Below, piece after piece: positions 1-7,805 of a stretch of DNA of 34,691 nucleotides. Location of the stretch: positions 1 through 34,691 of the forward strand of contig JAJYXP010000070.1 in assembly GCA_021801705.1 (NCBI GenBank), in the 5' to 3' direction. The notes beneath the pieces are model-generated. The model saw nothing but the letters and a program-made list of their open reading frames with translations. It searched no databases and had not been told where the DNA came from. Position 1 is the stretch's first letter, and each line of letters begins with the position of its first letter. Source of the DNA: Pseudomonadota bacterium (GTDB lineage Bacteria > Pseudomonadota > Gammaproteobacteria > Burkholderiales > Sulfuricellaceae). Made by a program: the position numbers and the translations under genes.

Positions 1-42
1 TTCTGGGGTAAAATCAACAACAGGGCGAGTACCAGTAGGCAT
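1..42 (-). CDS. Possible 5' end of a gene leaving the left edge
   Basis: An ATG on the minus strand at 42 opens a frame of 14 codons that runs off the window. A TATAAT hexamer on the same strand (73..78) would place a transcript start close to it, so a gene reading leftwards is plausible. The +1 frame encodes a hydrophobic stretch after two lysines (KKCLLVLALLLILPQ), which looks more like a signal peptide than the ATG frame does, but it lacks a normal start codon. The true frame cannot be settled from the bases present, and no function can be assigned. Confidence 0.2.
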   Translation of the reverse strand, partial: MPTGTRPVVDFTPE

Positions 43-72
43 TTTTTACGAATCGGTTTTTAGAGAACTCCA

Positions 73-78
73 ATTATA
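73..78 (-). promoter_or_regulatory. Candidate -10 box (TATAAT) reading off the left edge
   Basis: A perfect TATAAT lies on the minus strand, 31 bases before the ATG at 42. No good -35 hexamer is visible at 16-18 bp. This is a single-hexamer match in an AT-rich region. Confidence 0.3.
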
Positions 79-126
79 TCAAATGTTTACTGTGTTATTC
101 GCCCTTTTTATGCAAAATTCAGGTTA

Positions 127-178
127 ACAGCCTGTTTTTGCAGTTCTTTGCGACCTTTGCGTCTTTGCGTTGAGGAAT
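127..178. repeat. Half copy of the GCAAAGG/CCTTTGCG-type intergenic repeat
   Basis: The segment carries CTTTGCGACC, TTTGCGTCTTTGCG and a flanking GTTTTTGCAG. It corresponds to one arm of the complete repeat at 27869..28038, whose arms are built of GCAAAGGACGC and GCGTCCTCTGCGG. The opposite arm is missing here, and the segment runs directly into the CACGAAT-type repeat that follows. It appears to be a remnant left between two repeat units. Confidence 0.5.
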
Positions 179-325
179 TTAGGATAAAACACGAATGTTC
201 ACGAATAATCAATGAATTAACGAAATTCACCCGATTCACCTGTTTGGTGAGACGATATTTGTTGTTAATTATTTGTGTTCATTCGTGAACATTCGTGTCA
301 TTCGTGGTTAATTACGGTTTTAAGG
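179..325 (-). repeat. CACGAAT-type long palindromic intergenic repeat, copy 1 (minus orientation)
   Basis: The outer arms are ACACGAATGTTCACGAAT on the left and ATTCGTGAACATTCGTGT with GAATGACACGAATTAACC-like pairing on the right. The interior contains CACCTGTTTGGTGAGACG. Read on the minus strand, the unit aligns over its whole length with the copy at 24866..25037, including the interior TCACCAAACAGGTGA. The two are therefore copies of one dispersed element in opposite orientations. It ends about 30 bp before the MgtC-family gene. Confidence 0.75.
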
Positions 326-352
326 ATAAATTGACGCGCAAGGAGCAAGCCG

Positions 353-1606
353 ATGTCCCCGTTTTCCCCTGGCGGCCTCGAGACGTTGCAGGCTTTTATC
401 ACCAGCCTCGCCATTGGCCTGCTGATTGGCCTGGAACGGGAACGCAGCCCGGCAGCCAAAGCCGGTCTGCGCACCTTTACCCTGGTCGCGCTGTTCGGTA
501 CGCTGTGCGCGATGCTCGCCGCCACCACCGGTTCCGGGTGGCTGCTGGCAGCCGGCCTCATCGCGGTAGCGATGTTGATCGTTGCGGCCTATTTTGGTTC
601 ACCCGCCGCCGAGGGCGACCCCGGCACAACGACTGAAATCGCCCTGCTGCTATGCTACGGCCTGGGTGCGCTGGTCTGGTATGGCTATGCGACGCTGGCG
701 ATCATGCTTGCCATTGCCACGACCATGCTGCTCTACTTCAAACCGGAGCTGCGCGGTCTCAGCCAGCGCCTGGAGCGGCGGGATTTGCTCTCCATCTTGC
801 AGTTCGGCGTGCTCAGCTTCGTTATCCTGCCTATCCTGCCGAATCAGGGCTATGGCCCTGACAGCGCCCTCAATCCCCACCACATCTGGCTGATGGTGGT
901 ATTGCTGTCCGGCATCAGCCTTTCCGGCTATATCGCGTTGCGCCTGGTCGGGCAGCGCTACGGCGCGCCCTTGCTCGGCATTATGGGCGGCCTGGTGTCC
1001 AGCACCGCCACCACGCTGATTTACGCGCGCCACGGCAAAACGGACGATAGTCTGGCCAGGCTTGCGGTGCCGGTGATCCTTCTGGCCAACCTGGTTGTCA
1101 TCGTGCGTCTCGGCGTAATCGGCGCGGCGGTTGCGCCGGCCATCCTGCCCGAACTGCTGCCCGTTCTGGGCGGTGGGCTGGTGCTGGGCCTGCTCCCCAC
1201 CGCATACGGCTTGCGCAAGCTGCGCGTGGAGGAGAATCCGCCCATGCCGACCGTGAAAAATCCGGCGGAAATCCTCAGTTCCCTGATGCTCGGGCTGGTC
1301 TACGCGGCCGTGCTGTTTTTCGCTGCCTGGCTCTCCGACTATGCCGGCAGCAGGGGGCTTTATGCAGTGGCGGTGGTATCCGGCCTGACCGATGTGGATC
1401 CCATCACGCTCTCCAGCCTGAGGCTGTATAACCTCGCCCGTCTTCAACCGGAGCAGGCGGTTACTGCCATTACCTTGGCGCTGGTTGCCAACCTTGCTTT
1501 CAAATTCTGCCTGGTAGCGTTCATCGGCGGCCCGGCCTTGGCACGTCGTTGTTTCCCCGGAATGCTGGCCATCGCACTGGGCGCGCTTGCTGCGTCGATG
1601 TTGTAA
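353..1606 (+). CDS. MgtC/SapB family membrane protein with DUF4010 region
   Basis: This is a 417-residue integral membrane protein with about a dozen hydrophobic segments. The N-terminal quarter has the MgtC/SapB signature: SLAIGLLIGLERER near residues 16-31, then LRTFTLVALFGTL. The C-terminal two thirds match the DUF4010 arrangement, with GLVSSTATTLIYAR near residue 215 and SGLTDVDPITLS near 345. Proteins of this type sit in the inner membrane and are annotated as putative Mg2+-related transport or stress proteins. Their biochemical activity is not established. The ATG at 353 follows AAGGAG at a spacing of about 8 bases. The gene is monocistronic and flanked by palindromic repeats on both sides. 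Function is known by family only. Confidence 0.85.
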   Translation: MSPFSPGGLETLQAFITSLAIGLLIGLERERSPAAKAGLRTFTLVALFGTLCAMLAATTGSGWLLAAGLIAVAMLIVAAYFGSPAAEGDPGTTTEIALLLCYGLGALVWYGYATLAIMLAIATTMLLYFKPELRGLSQRLERRDLLSILQFGVLSFVILPILPNQGYGPDSALNPHHIWLMVVLLSGISLSGYIALRLVGQRYGAPLLGIMGGLVSSTATTLIYARHGKTDDSLARLAVPVILLANLVVIVRLGVIGAAVAPAILPELLPVLGGGLVLGLLPTAYGLRKLRVEENPPMPTVKNPAEILSSLMLGLVYAAVLFFAAWLSDYAGSRGLYAVAVVSGLTDVDPITLSSLRLYNLARLQPEQAVTAITLALVANLAFKFCLVAFIGGPALARRCFPGMLAIALGALAASML

Positions 1607-1708
1607 TCAGGGTTTTCTGCAAGGCTCTGTTTGCGTGCATGTTTTTGATGCGGAAGTGCCAAAAAGACGTGCGGCTAATGCCTGTGCCGGCAAAGTGAGG
1701 AATTATCT

Positions 1709-1870
1709 TATAAAAAGCAGTTCAGCCACGGATTAACACAGATACACGGATTATCAATGAGTTACATTTCCCGCCTTGCGCACCTTTCGGGTGAGTGGCT
1801 TGTTGCCGCAACACATTGTTTTATCTGTGCTAATCTGTGTAAATCCGTGGATAATGGCGGTTTTTAGGAA
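1709..1870 (+). repeat. CCACGGAT-type long palindromic intergenic repeat, copy 1
   Basis: The outer frame is TATAAAAAGCAGTTCAG on the left and GATAATGGCGGTTTTTAGGA on the right. The arms are CCACGGATTAACACAGAT and ATCTGTGTAAATCCGTGG. The unit aligns end to end with the reverse complement of 4476..4640, sharing also the interior TTATCAATGAGTT and TTGTTTTATCT. It fills the gap between two convergent genes, and its right border touches the stop codon of the minus-strand gene at 1871. Confidence 0.8.
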
Positions 1871-2113
1871 TTATTTGACCGGTGTGCAGACCATTGCCCG
1901 GAGGCGTTCTTTTGTCTTGGTATAACGGTCCAGCCGCCAATTTTTCATGATGCCCAAGGCAAGCTCAAAATCGTCATAGCCCAACTCATAGATTTCTGCC
2001 AGCTTGAAATCTTCTTTTAAGCAGAGCGCTTTGACAAGGCGTTCGAGGATTTTGCTTTCAGGATCATGCGGTTCATCAATCAAACGCTTCTCAAGTATCT
2101 TCAATGTGTTCAT
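1871..2113 (-). CDS. Small conserved-looking protein downstream of phoB, function unknown
   Basis: This encodes an 80-residue soluble, charged, probably helical protein. It begins MNTLKILEKRL and carries ESKILERLVKALCLKEDF, IYELGYDDFELALGIMK and RYTKTKERLRAM. I do not recognise the family. The start at 2113 is preferred because GGGAAG precedes it at a short distance. A longer form starting at 2155 (94 residues) would overlap the phoB stop as ATGA, which would imply translational coupling, but its ribosome site is weak. With either start it is on the same strand as phoB and directly downstream, so co-transcription with phoB is likely. Confidence 0.6.
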   Translation of the reverse strand: MNTLKILEKRLIDEPHDPESKILERLVKALCLKEDFKLAEIYELGYDDFELALGIMKNWRLDRYTKTKERLRAMVCTPVK

Positions 2114-2151
2114 ACAAGGGCTTCCCAAGTCCAAAGCTGATTGGTCAAAAA

Positions 2152-2859
2152 TCATAACAGGCTATCATTCGCCTTGCTGGCAGACAGGCGATATCCTACG
2201 CTCCTCACTGTTTGTATCAAGTAATCGTGTCCGCCAGTTGCAAGAGCCAGTCGCAAGCGACGAATATGCACATCCACGGTGCGATCCTCGACGAAAACAT
2301 GACTTCCCCATACCTGGTCAAGCAATTGGGCGCGCGAATAGACCCTTTCCGGATGGGTCATGAAGAAAAGCAGCAAACGGAATTCAGTCGGGCCCAGTTC
2401 AATGGGCTGTCCAGCAGTTGTGACACGGTGGGAAACCGGATCAAGGAGCAATCCCCCTATCTCCACTCGGCTATCTGCCGTTTCCGGCGTATTCCGCCGC
2501 ATTACCGCCTTGATGCGGGCAACGAGTTCACGCGGGCTGAATGGTTTTGCAATGTAATCATCCGCGCCAGCTTCGAGGCCTGTGATTTTGTCATTTTCAT
2601 CGGCTCGTGCGGTGAGCATGATGATAGGCACACTGCGGGTATAATGGTTGGTTTTAAGGCGTCGGGCGAATTCGACGCCGCTCATTCCGGGCAGCAACCA
2701 GTCGAGCAGAATCAGGTCGGGCAGGGCATTGTTCACCATCTCAAGAGCCTCTTCGGCACTCAGGGCTGACAGAGGGTGGTGTCCGGCCAGCCGCAGATTG
2801 CAGGTCACCAGCTCCTGAATCGCCGGTTCATCTTCCACTACCAGTATCGTCGTGGGCAT
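2152..2859 (-). CDS. phoB: Phosphate regulon response regulator PhoB
   Basis: This is an OmpR-family transcription factor of 235 residues that activates phosphate-starvation genes by binding Pho boxes once phosphorylated. The receiver domain (1-120) has the acidic pair E9-D10, the phosphoacceptor D53 in [11 protein letters not shown]83 and K105 in [18 protein letters not shown]. The C-terminal winged helix carries [21 protein letters not shown] and [14 protein letters not shown], which are near-identical to Escherichia coli PhoB. The start at 2859 is chosen because it gives the normal PhoB N-terminus; the open frame extends further upstream but without homology. No phoR sensor or pst transporter is nearby. 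A Pho box 0.5 kb upstream on the same strand could make phoB part of an autoregulated transcript with the small gene at 3061..3315. Confidence 0.93.
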   Translation of the reverse strand: MPTTILVVEDEPAIQELVTCNLRLAGHHPLSALSAEEALEMVNNALPDLILLDWLLPGMSGVEFARRLKTNHYTRSVPIIMLTARADENDKITGLEAGADDYIAKPFSPRELVARIKAVMRRNTPETADSRVEIGGLLLDPVSHRVTTAGQPIELGPTEFRLLLFFMTHPERVYSRAQLLDQVWGSHVFVEDRTVDVHIRRLRLALATGGHDYLIQTVRSVGYRLSASKANDSLL

Positions 2860-3060
2860 CGTTCTTTCTGAGAATTCAGGGTTATTGGCGGGCATGGTTT
2901 GGCCGCCATGAGAGCTGGATTTAATGAGAGGCCTTGCCGATGGGCGGATTGGCAAAGAAAGGGTGCCGGCCGGCATCGGGTTTCACGCAATCCTGTATCA
3001 AACAGGTCCAGAACCAGCGATTCAGCAAGCGGCAAAGGCGAATTTACCGGCTTGTATTTG

Positions 3061-3315
3061 CTAGATTCTTATCAGGTTGGCGCTGGCCGGACTTGTCCGC
3101 GGGTTCTCCGCAATCAAGTAATCTATGCCTTTGACTGCCAAATCCATCATGCCTGGAAAATTGGATATCCTGGAGCCGGGAGTGCGGATCCATTCCTTTA
3201 TCCTGGCAAGATCCTCCACGCTGACTACGCTGCGGCAGTTTTCCTGCTTCCATTGCGAGCACACATCCAGTGCTATCCCGTAAGTCAATGCCTTATCTGA
3301 ATTGTGGATTGCCAT
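3061..3315 (-). CDS. Small protein under a Pho box, function unknown
   Basis: This encodes an 84-residue protein beginning MAIHNSDKALTYGIALDV and containing CSQWKQENCRSVVSVEDL and RIKEWIRTPGSRISNFPGMM. It has no signal peptide or membrane segment, two cysteines near the middle, and no family that I recognise. The ATG at 3315 has GGGAG at about 6 bases. The open frame extends to 3462, but that part overlaps the Pho box and is unlikely to be translated. A Pho box and -10 hexamer (3358..3391) sit just upstream on the same strand. The gene is therefore predicted to be induced by phosphate limitation, and it lies about 200 bp upstream of phoB on the same strand. Confidence 0.6.
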   Translation of the reverse strand: MAIHNSDKALTYGIALDVCSQWKQENCRSVVSVEDLARIKEWIRTPGSRISNFPGMMDLAVKGIDYLIAENPRTSPASANLIRI

Positions 3316-3357
3316 ATCAGCTCCCGTAAATAATGAAGTGTCATATACCGTGCCAGC

Positions 3358-3391
3358 ATTTTGCCAAACTGTTGTGACAGGACTATGACAA
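3358..3391 (-). promoter_or_regulatory. Pho box and -10 hexamer for the gene at 3061..3315 (possibly also phoB)
   Basis: On the minus strand, 3391..3374 reads TTGTCAT-AGTC-CTGTCAC. These are two 7-mers 11 bp apart, matching the PhoB consensus CTGTCAT-N4-CTGTCAC at 13 of the 14 defined positions. Exactly 10 bp later comes CAAAAT (3363..3358), which matches the -10 consensus at 4 of 6. In known PhoB promoters the box replaces the -35 element at this same distance. Confidence 0.75.
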
Positions 3392-3444
3392 TCGAAATTT
3401 TCATGTTTTTCAGATTGTTGTGCCAAGGTATCCGGATGTGCTTC

Positions 3445-3478
3445 GTGTAACGCCATTGTCACAATCCATGCTTATGAT
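3445..3478 (+). promoter_or_regulatory. Pho box and -10 hexamer for plcP
   Basis: On the plus strand, 3445..3462 reads GTGTAAC-GCCA-TTGTCAC, two PhoB half-sites 11 bp apart. The second is nearly perfect and the first is weaker. After exactly 10 bp comes TATGAT (3473..3478), a 5 of 6 match to the -10 consensus. The predicted transcript starts near 3485, ahead of the leader frame at 3506 and plcP at 3638. It is divergent from the box at 3374..3391, with 53 bp between the two. Confidence 0.7.
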
Positions 3479-3505
3479 GTTGCACATTTGATGCGAGGAG
3501 ACGCC

Positions 3506-3634
3506 GTGCCGAAACGCGCCCTGGTTTCGATTGCCCACGATGGCCTGAGCGTTGCGCCGGTCATCATGTGCCTCTGGACTGCCATGTGGGGCGGTTGCCT
3601 TTCCTGTCGCCCGCCACTTGGCGGCAATGCCTGA
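3506..3634 (+). CDS. Candidate 42-codon leader ORF upstream of plcP
   Basis: A GTG at 3506 follows GAGGAG by 5 bases and opens a frame of 42 codons ending with TGA at 3632..3634, three bases before the plcP ATG and in the same frame. The predicted peptide has a hydrophobic middle (LSVAPVIMCLWTAMWGG) and three cysteines. The plcP ATG itself has no evident ribosome site, so translation of the leader could feed plcP by coupling. It may equally be an untranslated 5' leader. An in-frame ATG at 3491 lies too close to the predicted transcript start to be favoured. Confidence 0.35.
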   Translation: MPKRALVSIAHDGLSVAPVIMCLWTAMWGGCLSCRPPLGGNA

Positions 3635-3637
3635 CCG

Positions 3638-4426
3638 ATGGCGGCAGTCAGGGCGATTTTCCTCTCGGACGTGCATCTTGGCACCCGTGCTTGCCAGGCA
3701 GAGCGCCTGCTTGATTTCCTGAAGGAACACCCCTCCGAGTATTTGTTCCTGCTCGGCGACATCGTCGATTTCTGGGCAATGAAACGGGCCGGAATCCATT
3801 GGCCGCCAGCCCAGAACACCATCGTGCAGAAGTTCCTGCGCCGGGCGAGGCAGGGCTCGAAGGTATTTTTCATTCCGGGCAATCACGATGAAGCGCTGCG
3901 GGAATATGTCGGCACCACGTTTGGCGACATTCGCGTCGAACAGGAATTCGTCCATACGACACTTAACGGTCAGCGCTACTTGCTGCTTCACGGCGACGAG
4001 TTCGATCAGGTGACGCGCCATCACCGCTGGGTCGCAATCCTCGGCGACATCGCCTACGATCTCCTGGTCCGGATCAATAACTGGCTGTCGTGGATGCGCA
4101 GGGCGTTCCGCCGCCCGGGATACTGGTCTCTTGCCGGTTATGCCAAACGCAAGGTGAAGACTGCGGTCAGTTTCATATTCAATTTCGAGGGCTCGGTCAT
4201 CCATCACATCCGCGAGCGCGGGTTCGACGGTGTCATCTGCGGCCATATACACTGGCCGGCGATAAAGGAAGTCGAGGGCCTGTTCTATCTCAATTGCGGA
4301 GACTGGGTCGACAGTTGCACCGCTATCGTTGAGCATCTGGATGGAACAATGGAGCTGCTGGACTGGCACCACGGCCTGTTGGACACGCACCAGGGGCCGC
4401 CGCGGGCCGGCGCCTCGCCGGTTTAG
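3638..4426 (+). CDS. plcP: PlcP-like metallophosphoesterase (phospholipid headgroup hydrolase)
   Basis: This is a cytoplasmic calcineurin-type phosphoesterase of 262 residues with all metal motifs: SDVHLG (D11, H13), LLGDIVDFW (D41, D44), IPGNHDE (N82, H83), HGDEFD (H118, D120) and CGHIHWP (H203, H205). It would usually be annotated as UDP-2,3-diacylglucosamine diphosphatase. True LpxH has GNRD in the third motif, and this protein has GNHD plus a long basic insert with YWSLAGYAKRKVKTAV. That pattern is the one I associate with PlcP of Sinorhizobium meliloti, which cleaves phospholipids to diacylglycerol under phosphate limitation. The Pho box upstream and the neighbours phoB, agt-like and phoX support this role. 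Substrate specificity is inferred, not shown. Confidence 0.75.
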   Translation: MAAVRAIFLSDVHLGTRACQAERLLDFLKEHPSEYLFLLGDIVDFWAMKRAGIHWPPAQNTIVQKFLRRARQGSKVFFIPGNHDEALREYVGTTFGDIRVEQEFVHTTLNGQRYLLLHGDEFDQVTRHHRWVAILGDIAYDLLVRINNWLSWMRRAFRRPGYWSLAGYAKRKVKTAVSFIFNFEGSVIHHIRERGFDGVICGHIHWPAIKEVEGLFYLNCGDWVDSCTAIVEHLDGTMELLDWHHGLLDTHQGPPRAGASPV

Positions 4427-4475
4427 CCGGCGGGGCCCGGCCAGGTCTGTGGCTGCGGGCTGATTTTGATTAACC

Positions 4476-4640
4476 ATAAAAACGGCTATTATCCACGGAT
4501 GAACACGGATTAACATAGATAAAACAACGCGTTGCTGAAAGCTTGCCGTTCGCCAGAAAGGTGTGCCCGATGAGCATGGCAACTCATTGATAATCTGTGT
4601 AAATCCGTGTTAATCCGTGGCTGAACTGCTTTTTATAGGA
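4476..4640 (-). repeat. CCACGGAT-type long palindromic intergenic repeat, copy 2 (inverted relative to copy 1)
   Basis: The left frame is CATAAAAACGGCTATTATCC and the right frame is CTGAACTGCTTTTTATAGGA. The arms are CCACGGATGAACACGGATTA and its near complement. Its reverse complement aligns along its full length with 1709..1870. It separates the convergent plcP and agt genes, and its right border abuts the agt stop codon at 4641. It may act as a bidirectional terminator for both genes. Confidence 0.8.
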
Positions 4641-5852
4641 TTATTCCTCGCTCAAACAGGAATTCATCCTGCGGTCCGGGTTTGCCGTGGGCACTTCGGC
4701 GTGGCGTTCGATCACCCCACGATAAAAGTGCGTTAGCTTCTCCGCCAGCATGCCTGCTGACCACGTGCCTGCATAAGCCTTGCCCAGCGCGCCTAACCGG
4801 CTTGCAGCGTCCTTTCCCGCCAGCAGTTGCATCACCTTGGCCGAGAAATCCCCGATATCGTCCTCGGCGATGAGCGCTCCCTCGCCCTGCCTGAGCACGT
4901 CTTTTGCCCCCATTTTGGCAAGCGCCACCACCGGCACTCCCTGGGCCATCGCTTCGAGCAGCACCAATCCCTGCGTTTCGGTATGCGAGGCGAACACGAA
5001 CACGTCCGCCGCCCGGTAGCAGTCCGGCAGAGCGCGGCGCCGGTCGAGGTAACCCACGAACGACACGTTGTTCGAAATGCCCAAATCCTCAACCTCCTGC
5101 CGCAGCCTGGGAAGCGCAGGCCCCTCGCCGGCCACCACCAGCAGCACGTCCGGTATGGATTGCCTGATGCGGGCGGCGACCTTGAGCAGGAAGGCTATGT
5201 TCTTCTCGAAGGCCACCCGTCCGATATACGCCATCACCGGGCGTTGCGCCGGAATGCCGTGTTTAAGGCGGAAAGCGGGGCCATTCCCGGGTTCGAAGCT
5301 TTCCGGCTCAAGGCCGGTCGGAATGACTTCCGCGTGGCTCTCTATGCCATATCGGCGCAATACGTCGAGCATGCTTGCGGACGGCACCACCAATCCGTCC
5401 AGATTGTTGCACTGGTGGCTGGACAGGCGCCGCGCAAGAAAGCGCATGAAGCGCCTGGGGAGGAATGGCACGTAATGATAAAGATATTCCTCGAAGAAGG
5501 TGTGGTAGGTTTCCACTTTCGGCACGCCCAACTCCTTCGCCAGGCGCACGCCCAGGTAGTGGGCAAGGAATGGCGTCTGGATGTGCACAATGTCGAAGTC
5601 GGCCTGGTGCAGCCAGTCGCGCATCGCCAGCACGGCGCCCATCTTCATCATCCGGTCTTCCGGGTCAAGGATGACGGCGCGCGAGGGGATGCGGTGGATG
5701 AAGCGTTCATCTTCCGTGAGCAAACCGTAGTCCGGCGCGATCAGGTGCGCCTCATGGCCCTGCGCTTCCAGCTCGCGGCGGAAGGTGGCGATCGAGGTGG
5801 AAACACCGTTGATGCGCGGAAAATAAACGTCCGAAATCATCAGGATCTTCAA
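4641..5852 (-). CDS. agt: GT4-family glycosyltransferase, Agt-like (glycolipid synthesis)
   Basis: This is a GT-B-fold retaining glycosyltransferase of 403 residues. The N-terminal half begins MKILMISDVYFPRINGVSTS with the glycine-containing acceptor loop. The C-terminal half has VAYIGRVAFEKN-like nucleotide-sugar binding sequence, GEGPALPRLR, and the family E-x7-E motif in HTETQGLVLLEAMAQGVP. No transmembrane helix is evident. Relatives include the diacylglycerol glycosyltransferase Agt, sulfolipid synthase SqdX and mannosyltransferases. Sequence alone cannot fix the sugar. The ATG overlaps the phoX stop as ATGA, so it should be co-transcribed and coupled with phoX from the phoX Pho box. With PlcP nearby, the likely job is glycosylation of diacylglycerol to replace phospholipids when phosphate is short. 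The symbol is given by context. Confidence 0.75.
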   Translation of the reverse strand: MKILMISDVYFPRINGVSTSIATFRRELEAQGHEAHLIAPDYGLLTEDERFIHRIPSRAVILDPEDRMMKMGAVLAMRDWLHQADFDIVHIQTPFLAHYLGVRLAKELGVPKVETYHTFFEEYLYHYVPFLPRRFMRFLARRLSSHQCNNLDGLVVPSASMLDVLRRYGIESHAEVIPTGLEPESFEPGNGPAFRLKHGIPAQRPVMAYIGRVAFEKNIAFLLKVAARIRQSIPDVLLVVAGEGPALPRLRQEVEDLGISNNVSFVGYLDRRRALPDCYRAADVFVFASHTETQGLVLLEAMAQGVPVVALAKMGAKDVLRQGEGALIAEDDIGDFSAKVMQLLAGKDAASRLGALGKAYAGTWSAGMLAEKLTHFYRGVIERHAEVPTANPDRRMNSCLSEE

Positions 5853-7780
5853 TCTGGGTTCCTCCCCCAGGCCCGGAATGGGCCAAAGTAGCCCACGATG
5901 CCGCGCTGGTCCACCCTGGCGCGCAGATTGAGGCGCACTTCCTCGGGGTATTTCTCCAGGTCCTTTTCCGCACCGGGATGCTGCACGTTAGACATGAGAT
6001 AGGTGTAGCCATTCAGGCCTTCCGCCACCTGCAGGCCGGTCCACTCCGCCCCGATGGGCGCCGAGGCCAGGCGCGCCAGCTTTCCGTCCGCAGGCCGGTA
6101 CGCCCAGAGGAAATTGTTCAGGTGATGGCCGCTGTCCTCGCCGATGAACAAGGTATCGAGCGCGTCGGAATACTTGAGGTTGTCGGGATTCGCCACGCGG
6201 TCGGTGTCGCAGGTGTCGTAACGGCCATAGCCGGTCCGGCCGGCAGGTTTCCTCGCGCCCGTAACCAGCGCACGCGCCGATGCCGCCACCCACGCGCTGC
6301 GGATGGGGCGGCCCTCGGTGTCCTTCTGGCCGGCGGCAAGATTCGACTCGTACACAGCGCCGCATGCCAGGTCCTCCGGATCGCCGCCGAGGCGGATGTC
6401 GTCACGCGGGCGCTCGCCGTTCCTGCCGTCCAGCATGCCGCCCTCGATATAGGACATGGCGGTGTAAAGCTTGCGATGGCGGGCGCTGTGGGTTTGCCCC
6501 TCCATCTTGGTGAACTCGGTGGTTGCACCGAGCCAGGCCGCGTAGCGCCGCGTTTCCAGAAATGCCGCGGCTTTCTCCATGCCGGGCTTGAGCTTCAGAT
6601 ATGCCAGTTTGGTTTCTCCGGCCGTCCCTGCGTACGCATACACGGGGCGATAGCCTTCCGCTGCCCGATCGGACACATCGAAGATGTCCGAGAAGCGGAC
6701 GCCCCGGCGCACCAGGCCGGCGATTTCGTTGTCGCTGGCATGCCCCAGGCGCATCCATTCCAGTTTCGCGGCTCCGCCCCTGGCGGCTTCGGTCTGGCGC
6801 CACCGCGCGGCGTAAATGGTGCCGGCGGAAAGATCGTCCTTGCGGTCGGCAACGAACATGAACAGGCCCACATCGCGGCCGTCATCGCCGTAATAGGCGG
6901 TGCGCCGGTCAGGCATGATGTCGGCCAGTTCGAAGGCGAGGCGCCCCATGGCATAGTGCTTGGCGACACGGGTTTTGCCCTTCGCATCCACCTTGACCTC
7001 GACGGGGTGGCCATAATCGTAGGGATTGGCGCCGCCCTCCGCGGCAGTCTTGCCCGGGGTTTCAAGATAAAGATTCATCGGCTCCAGCGGTTTGCGTTCG
7101 AAATGGCGGGCATCCGGCTCGTACTCCTCGCCGCCCAGATGCGAATTCCAGGGCGTCAGCGTGCCGGCGCACGGGATCCACAAGCCGTTCACTGCGCCCA
7201 TGTCGACGCCGGCCAGGCCAACCGGCGCCAGTTCGCCGGATTTTCTGTCCTGATCCAGAGCCGTGAGATTCATCGTCATCGGCAGCTTGGCATAGAGATC
7301 GACAGGGGGCTTGGCGGGATCGAGGTTGGGCGCCTCGGTGTGGTATTCGAAATGGGTCACCAGAAACAGGCGGTTCGCTTCTTTATTCCGCGACTTCGCT
7401 CCATGCACTGCCAGCAGCGAATTGGCATCCGGCGACCAGGAATAAAATGGGCCCTGCGCAATGTTGCCATTCTTGTCCGGGGCTGAAAGCATCACAGGGG
7501 CTCCGTCCCGGTCATTCACTCGTCCGGCTTGCATGTCCCCGATAGTGTCACCCGAGCGGAGCAGCGTCCGGTATTGCAGGGGCTGTTTTTGTCGTGCCGT
7601 GCCGGCATGCGTGACGACGATGGATGCGCTGCTGAACGGGACGATCATTTCTTCCTCCGTCGCCGGCGCCGCAGAGGAAATGAATTCGACACGTGACGCG
7701 CCCGAATCGGAGAGTGCCGGCAGGCTTGGGAAAATGCACAAGGCAGCCAGCGCTGCGCCCGAAAAACGGTGTTTCCTCAT
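5849..7780 (-). CDS. phoX: PhoX-type alkaline phosphatase (DUF839)
   Basis: This is an exported phosphatase of 643 residues from the PhoX/DUF839 family, enzymes that use Fe3+ and Ca2+ to release phosphate from organic esters. Family features seen are the iron-ligand cysteine C204 in WIPCAGTLTPWNS, the following EE pair, GEDSGHHLNNFLW and the C-terminal YLMSNVQHPG. The N-terminus (MRKHRFSGAALAALCIF, then PALS) resembles a Sec signal peptide. The twin-arginine motif usual for PhoX is not present. The ATG at 7780 has GGGAGGA at a good distance. It is the first gene of a phoX-agt operon with a Pho box 50 bp upstream, and it starts 25 bp after the tpsA stop. Confidence 0.9.
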   Translation of the reverse strand: MRKHRFSGAALAALCIFPSLPALSDSGASRVEFISSAAPATEEEMIVPFSSASIVVTHAGTARQKQPLQYRTLLRSGDTIGDMQAGRVNDRDGAPVMLSAPDKNGNIAQGPFYSWSPDANSLLAVHGAKSRNKEANRLFLVTHFEYHTEAPNLDPAKPPVDLYAKLPMTMNLTALDQDRKSGELAPVGLAGVDMGAVNGLWIPCAGTLTPWNSHLGGEEYEPDARHFERKPLEPMNLYLETPGKTAAEGGANPYDYGHPVEVKVDAKGKTRVAKHYAMGRLAFELADIMPDRRTAYYGDDGRDVGLFMFVADRKDDLSAGTIYAARWRQTEAARGGAAKLEWMRLGHASDNEIAGLVRRGVRFSDIFDVSDRAAEGYRPVYAYAGTAGETKLAYLKLKPGMEKAAAFLETRRYAAWLGATTEFTKMEGQTHSARHRKLYTAMSYIEGGMLDGRNGERPRDDIRLGGDPEDLACGAVYESNLAAGQKDTEGRPIRSAWVAASARALVTGARKPAGRTGYGRYDTCDTDRVANPDNLKYSDALDTLFIGEDSGHHLNNFLWAYRPADGKLARLASAPIGAEWTGLQVAEGLNGYTYLMSNVQHPGAEKDLEKYPEEVRLNLRARVDQRGIVGYFGPFRAWGRNPD

Positions 7781-7805
7781 GCTTGATATCCTCCCGTGGG
7801 CTTGT

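Noticed and set aside
2860-2976. N-terminal extension of PhoB
   Set aside because: It has no similarity to receiver domains and a poor start context; PhoB proteins begin near MxxxILVVEDE.
3410-4582. A 390-codon minus-strand frame opposite plcP
   Set aside because: The plus-strand frame has all metallophosphoesterase motifs in order; the opposite frame has none and crosses the repeat.
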